A stretch of 14,831 nt of DNA from positions 44,622 to 59,452 of the forward strand of contig DIAJ01000002.1 in the NCBI GenBank assembly GCA_002415785.1. The letters are read 5' to 3'. This DNA comes from Flavobacteriales bacterium UBA5081. Lineage in GTDB: Bacteria; Bacteroidota; Bacteroidia; Flavobacteriales_E; Vicingaceae. The translations under genes and the position numbers were made by a program. How positions within the stretch are numbered: position 1 is the stretch's first letter; each line of letters starts with the position of its first letter. The notes beneath the pieces were generated by a model. That model worked only from the letters and a program-made list of their open reading frames with translations. It searched no databases and had not been told where the DNA came from. Below, in pieces: positions 1-6,714 of this stretch.

Positions 1-14
1 CGTTGCGCGCAACG
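1..14. repeat. 14-bp perfect palindrome at the window edge
   Basis: CGTTGCGCGCAACG equals its own reverse complement over all 14 bases. It sits at position 1, so it may be the inner part of a longer inverted repeat continuing outside the window. It is strikingly GC-rich against the AT-rich DNA that follows. No T-run follows, so it is not a canonical terminator as seen. A protein-binding site or the tip of an intergenic inverted-repeat element are both possible. Confidence 0.5.
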
Positions 15-237
15 AACCAACTGTTAATTGAAATACTTTAAAATCCTTATTCCCTATTTTTTTAAATACAGAGTATATTATCAAAACTTAGGTTTTAATT
101 GAATATGGAGCCTCGATTAATAAACGCTCATTAACTTATAATGCAGTGAAGAATGAAATTAGCATAAAGCTTTTTCCGGTGGAGAAGAAATGATTTTATT
201 TCATTAAATGAAGCAAACACCTACTATAGCCCACATC

Positions 238-270
238 AGGCAGTCGCTACATCTGTATGCTGCCTTTTTT
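238..270 (+). terminator. Probable rho-independent terminator before rbfA
   Basis: AGGCAG at 238-243 pairs with CTGCCT at 260-265, and a six-base T-run (265-270) follows directly. The intervening 16 nt can form a small inner TAC/GTA stem. The stem is short for a terminator. The orientation suits a plus-strand transcript coming from before the window and ending about 140 nt upstream of rbfA. Confidence 0.5.
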
Positions 271-273
271 CTT

Positions 274-322
274 CATCTTTAATCTTTTATCCAATCAGAT
301 CTTACTTCTAATATTTTTCCTT
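274..322. repeat. Pyrimidine-rich heptad-like tract, inverse relative of the 1975-2163 array
   Basis: The tract reads as consecutive 7-mers such as CATCTTT, AATCTTT, TATCCAA, TCAGATC and TTACTTC. The reverse complement of 271-282, TTAAAGATGAAG, is present exactly at 2022-2033 inside the heptad array between the permease and dusB. The periodicity decays towards rbfA. The resemblance of both unit length and word content suggests the same class of degenerate intergenic repeat on the opposite strand. Confidence 0.4.
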
Positions 323-407
323 CGACTTCTCCAAGATTTTAACATTCAAAAGACAACTAATTCCCTACTCAACCAACAGCCGTTGAATAATCTTAACTTT
401 GTGACCT

Positions 408-743
408 ATGGAAACGATACGTCAACAAAAAATTGCTCGACTACTACAAAAAGAAGTAGGGGAAATTTTTAACAAAAGTGAAGTAGAGCTCATAAAAGGC
501 ACTATGATTTCGGTTACTCAAGCAAGAGTGAGTCCTGATTTAAGCATTGCAAAAATTTATTTGAGTTTGTTCCCGGCAGACAATAAGCAAGAAGCCATTG
601 AAAGTATTCGCAAACAAGCATCGGAAGTGCGTTATGTTTTAGGTAAAAAAGTAGCTAAACAGTTGCGCCACATTCCTGAACTTCACTTCTACCTGGACGA
701 TTCTTTCGACTATGCAGAAAAAATTGATGAGCTCTTAAAATAA
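408..743 (+). CDS. rbfA: 30S ribosome-binding factor RbfA
   Basis: This cytoplasmic assembly factor binds the immature 30S subunit near the 5' helix of 16S rRNA and helps its late maturation. The 111-residue product matches the usual length of the family. It opens with the typical METIRQQKIARLLQKEV helix, followed by a single KH-like fold: a beta-strand region around residues 32-54 containing VSPDLSIAKIYLS, then a helix with RKQASEVRYVLGKK, then the strand RHIPELHFYLDDS at about residues 87-99. The ATG at 408 gives this conserved N-terminus, so the start is well supported. The permease gene begins 4 nt after the stop, and rbfA next to such a permease is a familiar Bacteroidota arrangement. 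The pair is probably one transcript. Confidence 0.95.
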   Translation: METIRQQKIARLLQKEVGEIFNKSEVELIKGTMISVTQARVSPDLSIAKIYLSLFPADNKQEAIESIRKQASEVRYVLGKKVAKQLRHIPELHFYLDDSFDYAEKIDELLK

Positions 744-747
744 GCCT

Positions 748-1956
748 GTGAATTTTCCATTTTACATTGCCAAGCGCTATTTAATTTCCAAGAAATCGCA
801 AAATGCGATTAACATTATTTCTTGGGTTTCTGTAATTAGTGTAGGCATTGGAACTTTTGCTTTGGTAGTTGTACTTTCTGCCTTTAACGGCTTAGAAAGC
901 TTAGTTGAATCGCTCTTTGAATCGTTCGATTCCGATATTCGAATTGAAGCTAAAGAAGGGAAAGTCTTTGATAGCAAAACCATTGATTATGAAAAACTCA
1001 CTAAGGTAGAAGGCCTTGAAAACTACAGTCTTGTTTTAGAAGAGGTTTGCGGTGTGCGCTATCAAAAACAACAGACCGTGGCTACTATTAAAGGGGTTGA
1101 GCCGGCATTTATGGAAATGAGTCAGCTCGATAGCATGATGATTGAAGGAAATACAGAACTTGTTCGCAATGGTATTCCTTTTGCCATATCGGGTTATGGG
1201 ATTGCTTCTTCTTTGGGGTTATACATGAGTAAAGCTCCCGACAACCTTACAATCTATGCACCAAAAAGAGGCCGAGTAAGCACTATAAACCCCATGCAGT
1301 CGGTTTATCAAAAGCTAATTGCAGCAGGTGGTACTTTCTACATCAGTCCTGAATACGATAATAAATACATTGTAGTACCGCTTAGCTTTGCTCAAGATTT
1401 ATTGGATTATAAAAGTGAAGTCACTTCTATTGAAGTAAAAGCAGAAGCCGGTTACGATTTAGAAAAAGTAGGAGCTGAAATTGAAACACTTCTAGGTAAT
1501 GGTTTTGAAGTTACCAACCGCTACCAATTTAATGAAATTATCTATAAAACCAATAAAACCGAAAAGTGGATTACTTTTTTGATATTAGTTTTTATCCTAA
1601 TTATTGCGGCATTTAATATTTTGAGCTCTTTGAGTATGCTGATTATAGAAAAGAAAAAAGACATTTTTACACTAAAGAGTCTTGGAGCTAAAAACTCTAC
1701 AATTCGGCAAATATTTTTTATTGAAGGCTTGTTAATCAACCTTAGTGGTGCAATTGCAGGACTTAGCTTAGGAGTAATTCTCGTTTTACTTCAAGAACAT
1801 ATTGGTTTAATTCGACTTGAAGGTGGAATTGTAGAGTACTATCCGGTAGAACTTAAAGTCACCGAACTATTTTACATCCTACTCACCGTTTTAATCATAG
1901 GCTTTTTAACTGCTTGGTATCCGGTGAGAAGTTTAACGAGGGTTGAGAAAGGCTAA
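748..1956 (+). CDS. FtsX/LolC-LolE family ABC transporter permease
   Basis: This is an inner-membrane permease of the MacB/LolE type. It probably works with a separate ATPase, not present in this window, in releasing lipoproteins or another envelope substrate. The 402-residue protein has the family layout: an N-terminal amphipathic segment (FYIAKRYLISKKSQNAINIIS), TM1 at about residues 24-46, a large periplasmic MacB-like domain (about 50-270), then TM2 (275-300), TM3 (326-348) and TM4 (373-393). The cytoplasmic coupling region KKKDIFTLKSLGAKNSTIR lies at about residues 302-320, where the FtsX domain contacts its ATPase. The start is GTG at 748; no ATG gives the conserved N-terminus. It follows rbfA by 4 nt. 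Sequence alone cannot distinguish lipoprotein sorting from other MacB-type functions, so no symbol is given. Confidence 0.88.
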   Translation: MNFPFYIAKRYLISKKSQNAINIISWVSVISVGIGTFALVVVLSAFNGLESLVESLFESFDSDIRIEAKEGKVFDSKTIDYEKLTKVEGLENYSLVLEEVCGVRYQKQQTVATIKGVEPAFMEMSQLDSMMIEGNTELVRNGIPFAISGYGIASSLGLYMSKAPDNLTIYAPKRGRVSTINPMQSVYQKLIAAGGTFYISPEYDNKYIVVPLSFAQDLLDYKSEVTSIEVKAEAGYDLEKVGAEIETLLGNGFEVTNRYQFNEIIYKTNKTEKWITFLILVFILIIAAFNILSSLSMLIIEKKKDIFTLKSLGAKNSTIRQIFFIEGLLINLSGAIAGLSLGVILVLLQEHIGLIRLEGGIVEYYPVELKVTELFYILLTVLIIGFLTAWYPVRSLTRVEKG

Positions 1957-1974
1957 GTTATACCAATTGATTAT

Positions 1975-2163
1975 AGAAGCAAGAGGCAAGAAGCTAGATT
2001 TAAGATTGGACAGATAAAGGGTTAAAGATGAAGGATAAAGGTTGAAAAAGAGTGGTGGATCTATTTTCTATACTCTCTTCTCTATTTTCTTTTTAAGTGA
2101 GAGTGATTGCAATTATTCATTCCGCATTTGACATTTCACGTTAGTCATTGTCAATTAGTAATT
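1975..2163. repeat. Phase-locked 7-bp-periodic intergenic array (27 units)
   Basis: Cut into 7-mers from 1975, the convergent gap gives 27 units with no slip. A purine-rich block comes first: AGAAGCA, AGAGGCA, AGAAGCT, AGATTTA, AGATTGG, ACAGATA, AAGGGTT, AAAGATG, AAGGATA, AAGGTTG, AAAAAGA. After GTGGTGG there is a pyrimidine block: ATCTATT, TTCTATA, CTCTCTT, CTCTATT, TTCTTTT. Two units later comes a block ending in ATT or CATT: TGCAATT, ATTCATT, CCGCATT, TGACATT, TCACGTT, AGTCATT, GTCAATT, AGTAATT. In the last block all eight units end in TT and seven in ATT. The array begins 18 nt after the permease stop and runs into the dusB stop codon. It is not coding: the frame has stops and the words are degenerate. 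Confidence 0.75.
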
Positions 2164-3154
2164 AAACCACCAACTCTCCATCAAAAGAATTTTTGATTTC
2201 CTCAAATGTGCCAAGCAAGTCATCAAAGTTGTCGTGAGTTACCAACTTCATGCGGTGCTCTTTAAAGTGGGGAATTCCTTTAAAGTAATTGCTGTAATGT
2301 CTTCTCATTTCCAGCACACCAAGTTTTTCACCTTTCCATTTTACTGACATTTCTAAATGGCGCTGAGCAGCTTCAATTCGCTCATGCATTGTAGGCGGAG
2401 CTAATAACTCTCCGGTTTTCATAAAGTGTTTGATCTCTCGAAATATCCATGGATAACCAATGCTTGCGCGACCGATCATCACACCATCAACTCCATATTT
2501 TTGCTTTTTTTCAAGGGCAATTTCAGGAGAAAAAACATCGCCATTTCCAAAAACAGGAATGTGCATACGCGGATTATTTTTCACCTCGGCAATCAGGCTC
2601 CAATCAGCTTCTCCTTTATACATCTGCTTTCTGGTTCTTCCATGAATTGAAATTGCCTGAATCCCTACATCTTGTAAGCGTTCTGCAACCTCTACAATGT
2701 ATTTAGAGTTTTCATCCCAACCCAATCGAGTTTTAACAGTAACCGGAAGTTTTGTCGATTTTACAATTTCTGCAGTCATGCGTACCATTTTGGGAATATC
2801 TTGCAAAATTCCTGCTCCGGCTCCTTTACAAGCCACTTTTTTCACCGGACAACCATAGTTAATGTCAATGATATCCGGATTAGCTTGCTCAGTTACTTCC
2901 GTAGCTTGCTTCATAGAATCAATCTCATTCCCGAAAATCTGTATTCCGATGGGACGCTCGTACTCAAAAATATCTAACTTCTGTACACTTTTAGCAGCAT
3001 CTCGAATTAAACCTTCGGAAGAAATAAACTCCGTATACATCAAATCAGCTCCTTGTTCTTTACACAAAGCGCGAAAAGGTGGGTCACTCACATCTTCCAT
3101 TGGAGCAAGCAATAAAGGGAATTCTCCCAAGTCGATATTTCCTATCTTTGGCAC
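2162..3154 (-). CDS. dusB: tRNA-dihydrouridine synthase, DusB-like
   Basis: This FMN-dependent enzyme reduces uridines to dihydrouridine in the D-loop of tRNA, using NADPH. The 330-residue protein is a TIM barrel with all family signatures: LLLAPMEDVSDPPFR at about residues 14-28 (FMN contact), the catalytic cysteine C102 in NYGCPVKKV, VKTRLGW at about 140-146, HGRTRKQMYKGEADW beginning at H171, FGNGDV at about 202-207 and the phosphate-binding GRASIGYPW at about 228-236. The C-terminal helical tRNA-binding domain contains MRRHYSNYFKGIP. The start ATG at 3154 places the APMEDVSD motif at its usual position. The gene is convergent with the permease and divergent from the CPBP gene, 46 nt away, so a bidirectional promoter region is expected between them. 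The subtype (DusB rather than another Dus) rests on similarity alone. Confidence 0.93.
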   Translation of the reverse strand: MPKIGNIDLGEFPLLLAPMEDVSDPPFRALCKEQGADLMYTEFISSEGLIRDAAKSVQKLDIFEYERPIGIQIFGNEIDSMKQATEVTEQANPDIIDINYGCPVKKVACKGAGAGILQDIPKMVRMTAEIVKSTKLPVTVKTRLGWDENSKYIVEVAERLQDVGIQAISIHGRTRKQMYKGEADWSLIAEVKNNPRMHIPVFGNGDVFSPEIALEKKQKYGVDGVMIGRASIGYPWIFREIKHFMKTGELLAPPTMHERIEAAQRHLEMSVKWKGEKLGVLEMRRHYSNYFKGIPHFKEHRMKLVTHDNFDDLLGTFEEIKNSFDGELVV

Positions 3155-3200
3155 GCTAAAAATTTTCTACAAAATTAAGAATTAATCCATAGTTATTAAG

Positions 3201-4106
3201 GTGATACAACTTAGGGGAACTGTTTCCAAATTACTCGTTTTATTAGGCTTTTGCCTCTTCTTTGGCGGAGTTTTCGCTCTAGCCGGAGTGGCTTTAGCTA
3301 AGCCTTTTTTCGGTCTTTCAATAGAAGAAGCTTCAGATTTACTGAGTAATATTGACATGGAAAGTATTGGAGTGCTCAAGTTTCTCCAACTTTTTAACAC
3401 CTTGGGTTTGTTTATTATTCCAGCTATTCTTTTTAGTTGGTTGTTTATTCAAAAGCCAATTGAGTCACTAAAGTTAAATAGAGCTTTATCGATAGAAAAC
3501 ATTGTTTGGATAACGATTTTGTTTTTTAGTCTCATTCCTATAACCAATTGGCTAGTTGAGCTAAATGGCAATATGCAGCTTCCTGAAATCCTAAAAGGTG
3601 TGGAAGAGTGGATGAGGAGTTCTGAAGACCGAGCAGCCGAGTTGACAAAGGCATTCTTGCAAATGGACAATCTTAATGACCTTCTCTACAATCTTTTTCT
3701 AATTGCCGTATTGCCAGCTATTGGAGAAGAGCTGATTTTTAGAGGAATTATACAGAGAAGTATAAACGAAAGCAATAAAAATTATCATTGGGGTGTTTGG
3801 ATTTCTGCTATTTTGTTTAGCGCCTTACACATGCAGTTTTACGGCTTCATACCTCGCTTGTTTTTAGGTGCATTTTTTGGCTACTTATACGTTTGGACAA
3901 AAACACTGTGGGCGCCAATTTTTGCTCACTTTCTAAACAACGGAATGGCCGTTTTACTTACCTATATTTATGGTCATGAAACAATTGAAAAGGAAATTGA
4001 TCAATTGGGAACAACCGAAGATACTTATGGTTACTTAGCTTTTGCTGTTGTAGTTTTTAGTGTTTTGTTGTATTTATTTTTGAGGAGAAGAAGGATTTCT
4101 TTATAA
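3201..4106 (+). CDS. CPBP (CAAX/Abi) family intramembrane glutamic protease
   Basis: This is a multi-pass inner-membrane protein of the Rce1-like CPBP family, whose members cleave or process membrane-associated peptides. The 301-residue product has about seven or eight hydrophobic segments (for example 10-33, 64-83, 100-116, 161-175, 198-212, 220-240, 241-258 and 275-294). The conserved active-site motifs are complete: EELIFR with E176, E177 and R181; FSALH ending in H210; and HFLNN with H243 and N247. The start is GTG at 3201: the next in-frame ATG lies about 50 codons inside the conserved region, and a stop lies 15 nt upstream. The last six bases, TTATAA, are shared tail-to-tail with the GNAT gene on the other strand. 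The substrate cannot be guessed from context. Confidence 0.88.
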   Translation: MIQLRGTVSKLLVLLGFCLFFGGVFALAGVALAKPFFGLSIEEASDLLSNIDMESIGVLKFLQLFNTLGLFIIPAILFSWLFIQKPIESLKLNRALSIENIVWITILFFSLIPITNWLVELNGNMQLPEILKGVEEWMRSSEDRAAELTKAFLQMDNLNDLLYNLFLIAVLPAIGEELIFRGIIQRSINESNKNYHWGVWISAILFSALHMQFYGFIPRLFLGAFFGYLYVWTKTLWAPIFAHFLNNGMAVLLTYIYGHETIEKEIDQLGTTEDTYGYLAFAVVVFSVLLYLFLRRRRISL

Positions 4107-4589
4107 CTTCTTCAATAAATACAAATCACAACTACTGTGGCAGCTGTTTCCTAAGCGTTTTTTAATGGGCTTAAAACCCATTTTTTCATACAACTTTAAT
4201 GCAGATGTAAATAGAGGAAGACTCTCAATATACAAGTATTTGTAATTTATTTTTACGGCCTCCGATATACATTTCTCCATTAAATCTTTACCTATCCCTA
4301 AGCCTCGTGCGCTACTTTTCAAGTAAAACTTAACTAATTCTGCGGTTCCTTCCGGTAAACCTTTGGTGGGGTAAATACCGCAAGTTCCAACAATTTCACC
4401 GTTTAACTCAGCTGTTAAACCAAAAGCTCCTTTTGTTTGATAATACTTATACAGCGAATCAGTATCCGAGTCGCTATATACTGTTCCTTCTTTTGGAGCA
4501 TTAAATTCTTCAAAACAATCGCGAATAATTTTTGCTAAAATTTTATTGTCAGTTTGTTGAACTTTCCTCAATCGAATAAGCTGCTTCAT
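4101..4589 (-). CDS. GNAT family N-acetyltransferase
   Basis: This is predicted to transfer an acetyl group from acetyl-CoA to an amine; the substrate is unknown. The 162-residue single-domain product carries the acetyl-CoA pyrophosphate loop ARGLGIGKDLM at about residues 94-104, preceded by the strand AELVKFYL, and the late GNAT elements KYLYIESLPLFTSALKLYEKMGFK at about 117-140. I chose the ATG at 4589 because the fold starts with LIRLRKVQQTDNKILAKIIR. A longer frame back to 4667 would add residues that are merely the other-frame reading of the upstream kinase ATPase domain. With this start the gene overlaps the kinase by 41 nt, so it is probably translated by coupling or re-initiation. It is the last gene of the minus-strand run. 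Whether it is functionally linked to the signalling genes is unclear. Confidence 0.85.
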   Translation of the reverse strand: MKQLIRLRKVQQTDNKILAKIIRDCFEEFNAPKEGTVYSDSDTDSLYKYYQTKGAFGLTAELNGEIVGTCGIYPTKGLPEGTAELVKFYLKSSARGLGIGKDLMEKCISEAVKINYKYLYIESLPLFTSALKLYEKMGFKPIKKRLGNSCHSSCDLYLLKKL

Positions 4590-5205
4590 CTTTAATTTCT
4601 TTGGGAATTGTAAAGTAGAATGTGCTGCCCTCACCAACTTTGGAATCAATCCAAATATTGCCTCCAAATCCGGTGATTACTTTCTTAACAATGGCTAAGC
4701 CCATTCCTGTTCCACTGTATTCTTCTCTTCTGTGCAAACGCTGAAATACTGCAAAAACCTTATCGTAAAAGTCTGCGTCTATGCCAATGCCATTATCTTT
4801 GATTGCTATCTGAATATAATCATCTATCGATTTAAAACTGATTGTTATTTCAGGGGACACACCTTTGTTTTGGTATTTTAATGCATTGCTAATTACATTG
4901 TGAAAAACCTGTAAAACAGGGGAGCGGTAGGCAATTATTGTTGGCATCAAATCCGATTTAATGATCGCCGCTGATTCATCAATTAAGGTTTTGTTTAATG
5001 CTTTTACTTCTTCAATGATTTCGTTAAGGTCAATGTGCTCCAGTTTTCCGTTGCGACGACCTACTCTAGAATAATCAAGTAAATCCATAATCATTCTTCG
5101 CATTCGTTTACCGCCATCCACAGCAAATTCTATATACTTTTTACCTTTATCATCAATTTGATTGTAATACTTGCTTTCCAATCGCTCTAAAAAGCTAACC
5201 ACCAT
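4549..5205 (-). CDS. Histidine kinase C-terminal fragment (partial HisKA plus HATPase_c)
   Basis: The 218-codon frame begins at ATG 5205, overlapping the end of the PAS frame by 11 nt. Residues 1-50 are the second half of a HisKA dimerisation domain (SFLERLESKYYNQIDDKGKKYI, then RMRRMIMDLLDYSRVG). The H-box with the phospho-accepting histidine is absent. Residues about 90-205 form a complete HATPase_c domain: N-box FHNVISNALKY at 101-111, G1 box DNGIGI at 137-142, F-box FAVFQRL at 151-157 and G2 box GTGMGLA at 165-171. ATP could therefore still be bound, but autophosphorylation in cis is not possible. The family is the phytochrome-like kinase group with the SHDLQEPLRM H-box. It could be inert, or act by phosphorylating or inhibiting a partner kinase. 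Confidence 0.6.
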   Translation of the reverse strand: MVVSFLERLESKYYNQIDDKGKKYIEFAVDGGKRMRRMIMDLLDYSRVGRRNGKLEHIDLNEIIEEVKALNKTLIDESAAIIKSDLMPTIIAYRSPVLQVFHNVISNALKYQNKGVSPEITISFKSIDDYIQIAIKDNGIGIDADFYDKVFAVFQRLHRREEYSGTGMGLAIVKKVITGFGGNIWIDSKVGEGSTFYFTIPKEIKDEAAYSIEESSTN

Positions 5206-5800
5206 TCGTAGCGGCTTTTTTAATACTGTATTCCTGATGCCATTTTTCCTTTTTTGGATTTTTTATCGTTTCCAAAAAGTCTTGGAATAGGCGTAGACGA
5301 TCTTCCTCCTTCAATAATTTTATCCACCACTCAAAATCACCTTTAGGAATTTCTTCCTTTTTATACCCACTTAATTTGTAAAAAGCTTGATTCCAATAAA
5401 TACTTTTCCCTTCAATATCCCAATCCCATATCGCTTCGTCTGCTGCTTCAGCAACTAACTGAAAACGCTCGTTCATCAATTTTAAATCGTCTTCGGTGTT
5501 TTTTTGAAGTAGAGTACATTGCCACTTTTGTTCGGCTAAAGGAATAAAGATAAACTGAAAGGGACCTTTTTTTAAACTACTCTCTAATTGAAAAGAAGAG
5601 TTCGTTTTTAGTCCTACTTTAATTTGATAAAGTATATTTTCACCAAACAACTGATTTAAATTAACCGGCTTTTGTTGACCAATAATTTGTTCGGCTTTTC
5701 TACTAAAAAATGAAATTGCAAAGTGATCATTTGATTCTACAACAAACTCAAAACTTGCGGCTTCCACTTTTAATAGCTGAGTTTGTTGATTTGAGTTCAT
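5195..5800 (-). CDS. PAS-domain protein, N-terminal fragment of a broken sensor kinase
   Basis: The 201-codon frame starts at ATG 5800, overlapping the mscS stop as ATGA (4 nt), which indicates translational coupling. There is no signal peptide or membrane segment, so it is cytoplasmic. Residues about 8-95 resemble a degenerate PAS domain (FEFVVESNDHFAISFFSRKAEQIIG). Residues about 105-195 form a clear PAS_3-type domain: RFQLVAEAADEAIWDWDIEGK, then YWNQAFYKLSGYKKEEIP, then FEWWIKLLKEEDRLRLFQ. The frame ends prematurely with ATNGG and a TAG, in the middle of the expected PAS strands, and has no kinase domain of its own. It may still be made as a free, truncated ligand-sensing protein, or it may be a decaying remnant. 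Confidence 0.6.
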   Translation of the reverse strand: MNSNQQTQLLKVEAASFEFVVESNDHFAISFFSRKAEQIIGQQKPVNLNQLFGENILYQIKVGLKTNSSFQLESSLKKGPFQFIFIPLAEQKWQCTLLQKNTEDDLKLMNERFQLVAEAADEAIWDWDIEGKSIYWNQAFYKLSGYKKEEIPKGDFEWWIKLLKEEDRLRLFQDFLETIKNPKKEKWHQEYSIKKAATNGG

Positions 5801-6714
5801 GATTTTCCCTTTGAAGTGTCTGTTAACATGGCGCTTAGTTTTTCGCCACCTTTAATCCCAAAGTCCAAAGTACGAATTGGGAATGGAATAGTAATATCAT
5901 TTTCATCAAATGCTTTTTTCAAGGCTATCACCATTTCACTTTGCACGTCTAAAAACTCTCCTTGTTTCTGATGACCAATTACCCACGCTTTAATTGTAAA
6001 GTTAATTGAGCTATCGCCAAAACCACTGTAGTGGAAAACCACTGGGCGCTCTTTTGAAACACCTTCTACTTTTTCAATGGCTGATAAACTTACTTTTCGA
6101 ACTTTTTCCAAGTCGTCGCCATAGGAAATTCCACATTCCAGATCTACTCTTCGTCTGCCATTATGGGTATAATTAAAAATCGGGTTTTGAAAAACATCTT
6201 TATTTGGAATAACTACCAGAGTTCCTTGAAAAGTTTCAATTTCAGTTGCTCTTAAATTAATTTTTTGAACCACTCCTTTTACACTTCCAATTTCTACTAT
6301 ATCACCCGTATTGATGGGTGCTCGCATAGCTAGAAAAATTCCGGAAACAAAATTGGCTGCTGTATCTTGAAAAGCAAAACCCAAAGCTAATCCAACCACA
6401 CCAACCCCTGCTAATAAGGAAGTAACCGTTTTTTCAAGCTTTAAAATGTCTAGCGCAACAAAAGTTCCTATGGTGATTACTGTGATGTAAAAAATATTAG
6501 CAACTAGATGGTTTAGACTGATATTTGAAGAGAACTTACTAAATAGCTTTAAGCCTAAGCGCTTTACAAGCCTAGCCAAGAGATAAAATAAAACGACGAC
6601 TAAAATAGCTAGAGCAAGATTTGGTAACATTTCTATCATTTGCTCCACCCAAGTTTCCAGCTTGTTGGTAATTAATTTGTAAGCCTTTTCAACATCAAAG
6701 TTAAATTCATTCAT
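5797..6714 (-). CDS. mscS: MscS-family small-conductance mechanosensitive ion channel
   Basis: This inner-membrane heptameric channel opens under membrane tension and releases solutes during hypo-osmotic shock. The 305-residue length is close to that of the E. coli protein (286). TM1 lies at about residues 32-52 and TM2 at 68-90. TM3 is the pore-lining helix with the Gly/Ala-rich pattern LLAGVGVVGLALGFAFQDTA at about 100-119, continuing NFVSGIFLAMRAPINTGD. The cytoplasmic beta domain follows, with GTLVVIPNKDVF at about 164-175, then an alpha/beta cage ending in DITIPFPIRTLDF at about 273-285, a standard family end. It overlaps the upstream kinase gene by 8 nt and the downstream PAS frame by 4 nt, so it belongs to the signalling operon. 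The link to osmotic or envelope stress sensing is an inference from this arrangement. Confidence 0.93.
   Translation of the reverse strand: MNEFNFDVEKAYKLITNKLETWVEQMIEMLPNLALAILVVVLFYLLARLVKRLGLKLFSKFSSNISLNHLVANIFYITVITIGTFVALDILKLEKTVTSLLAGVGVVGLALGFAFQDTAANFVSGIFLAMRAPINTGDIVEIGSVKGVVQKINLRATEIETFQGTLVVIPNKDVFQNPIFNYTHNGRRRVDLECGISYGDDLEKVRKVSLSAIEKVEGVSKERPVVFHYSGFGDSSINFTIKAWVIGHQKQGEFLDVQSEMVIALKKAFDENDITIPFPIRTLDFGIKGGEKLSAMLTDTSKGKS

Larger units (their letters stand above)
15..407. other. Gene-free region upstream of rbfA
   Basis: No convincing gene is found here. A 71-codon open frame at 257-472 begins inside a terminator-like hairpin, overlaps the 5' end of rbfA in another frame, and encodes a low-complexity Phe/Leu/Asn-rich peptide, so I do not call it. 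The region is AT-rich. It contains the terminator-like hairpin (238-270) and a pyrimidine-rich heptad-like tract (about 274-322). The rest, including the likely rbfA promoter region, shows no site that I can support. Confidence 0.5.
4549..5800 (-). pseudogene. PAS-domain histidine kinase disrupted by an internal deletion with frameshift
   Basis: The two successive frames together look like one cytoplasmic PAS-PAS-HisKA-HATPase kinase that has lost its middle. The upstream frame runs through the second PAS domain as far as WHQEYSIKKA, where members normally continue with the rest of the PAS core. The downstream frame begins in what should be the HisKA motif SHDLQEPLRM: only PLRM remains, followed by VVSFLERLESKYYNQ. 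The missing stretch, judged by comparison with typical relatives, is several tens of residues (about 60-80) and includes the phosphorylated histidine. The junction lies at a run of six A on the coding strand (5221-5216). The downstream frame is +1 relative to the upstream one, so even a frameshift would not restore the His. An assembly or base-calling deletion is the main alternative. Confidence 0.65.

Noticed and set aside
257..472. 71-codon open frame upstream of rbfA
   Set aside because: It starts inside a terminator-like stem, has low-complexity Phe/Leu/Asn content and overlaps rbfA in another frame.
2862..3185. 107-codon open frame on the plus strand antisense to dusB
   Set aside because: It is a shadow of a well-supported dusB coding frame; no family features are seen in the translation.
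4590..4667. N-terminal extension of the GNAT gene
   Set aside because: The added residues are the out-of-frame reading of the kinase ATPase domain and do not belong to the GNAT fold.
5195..5230. Programmed frameshift at the six-A run joining the PAS and kinase frames
   Set aside because: The needed shift is +1 and could occur on AAA-AAG, but the fusion would still lack the rest of the PAS domain and the histidine, so a deletion explains the data better.
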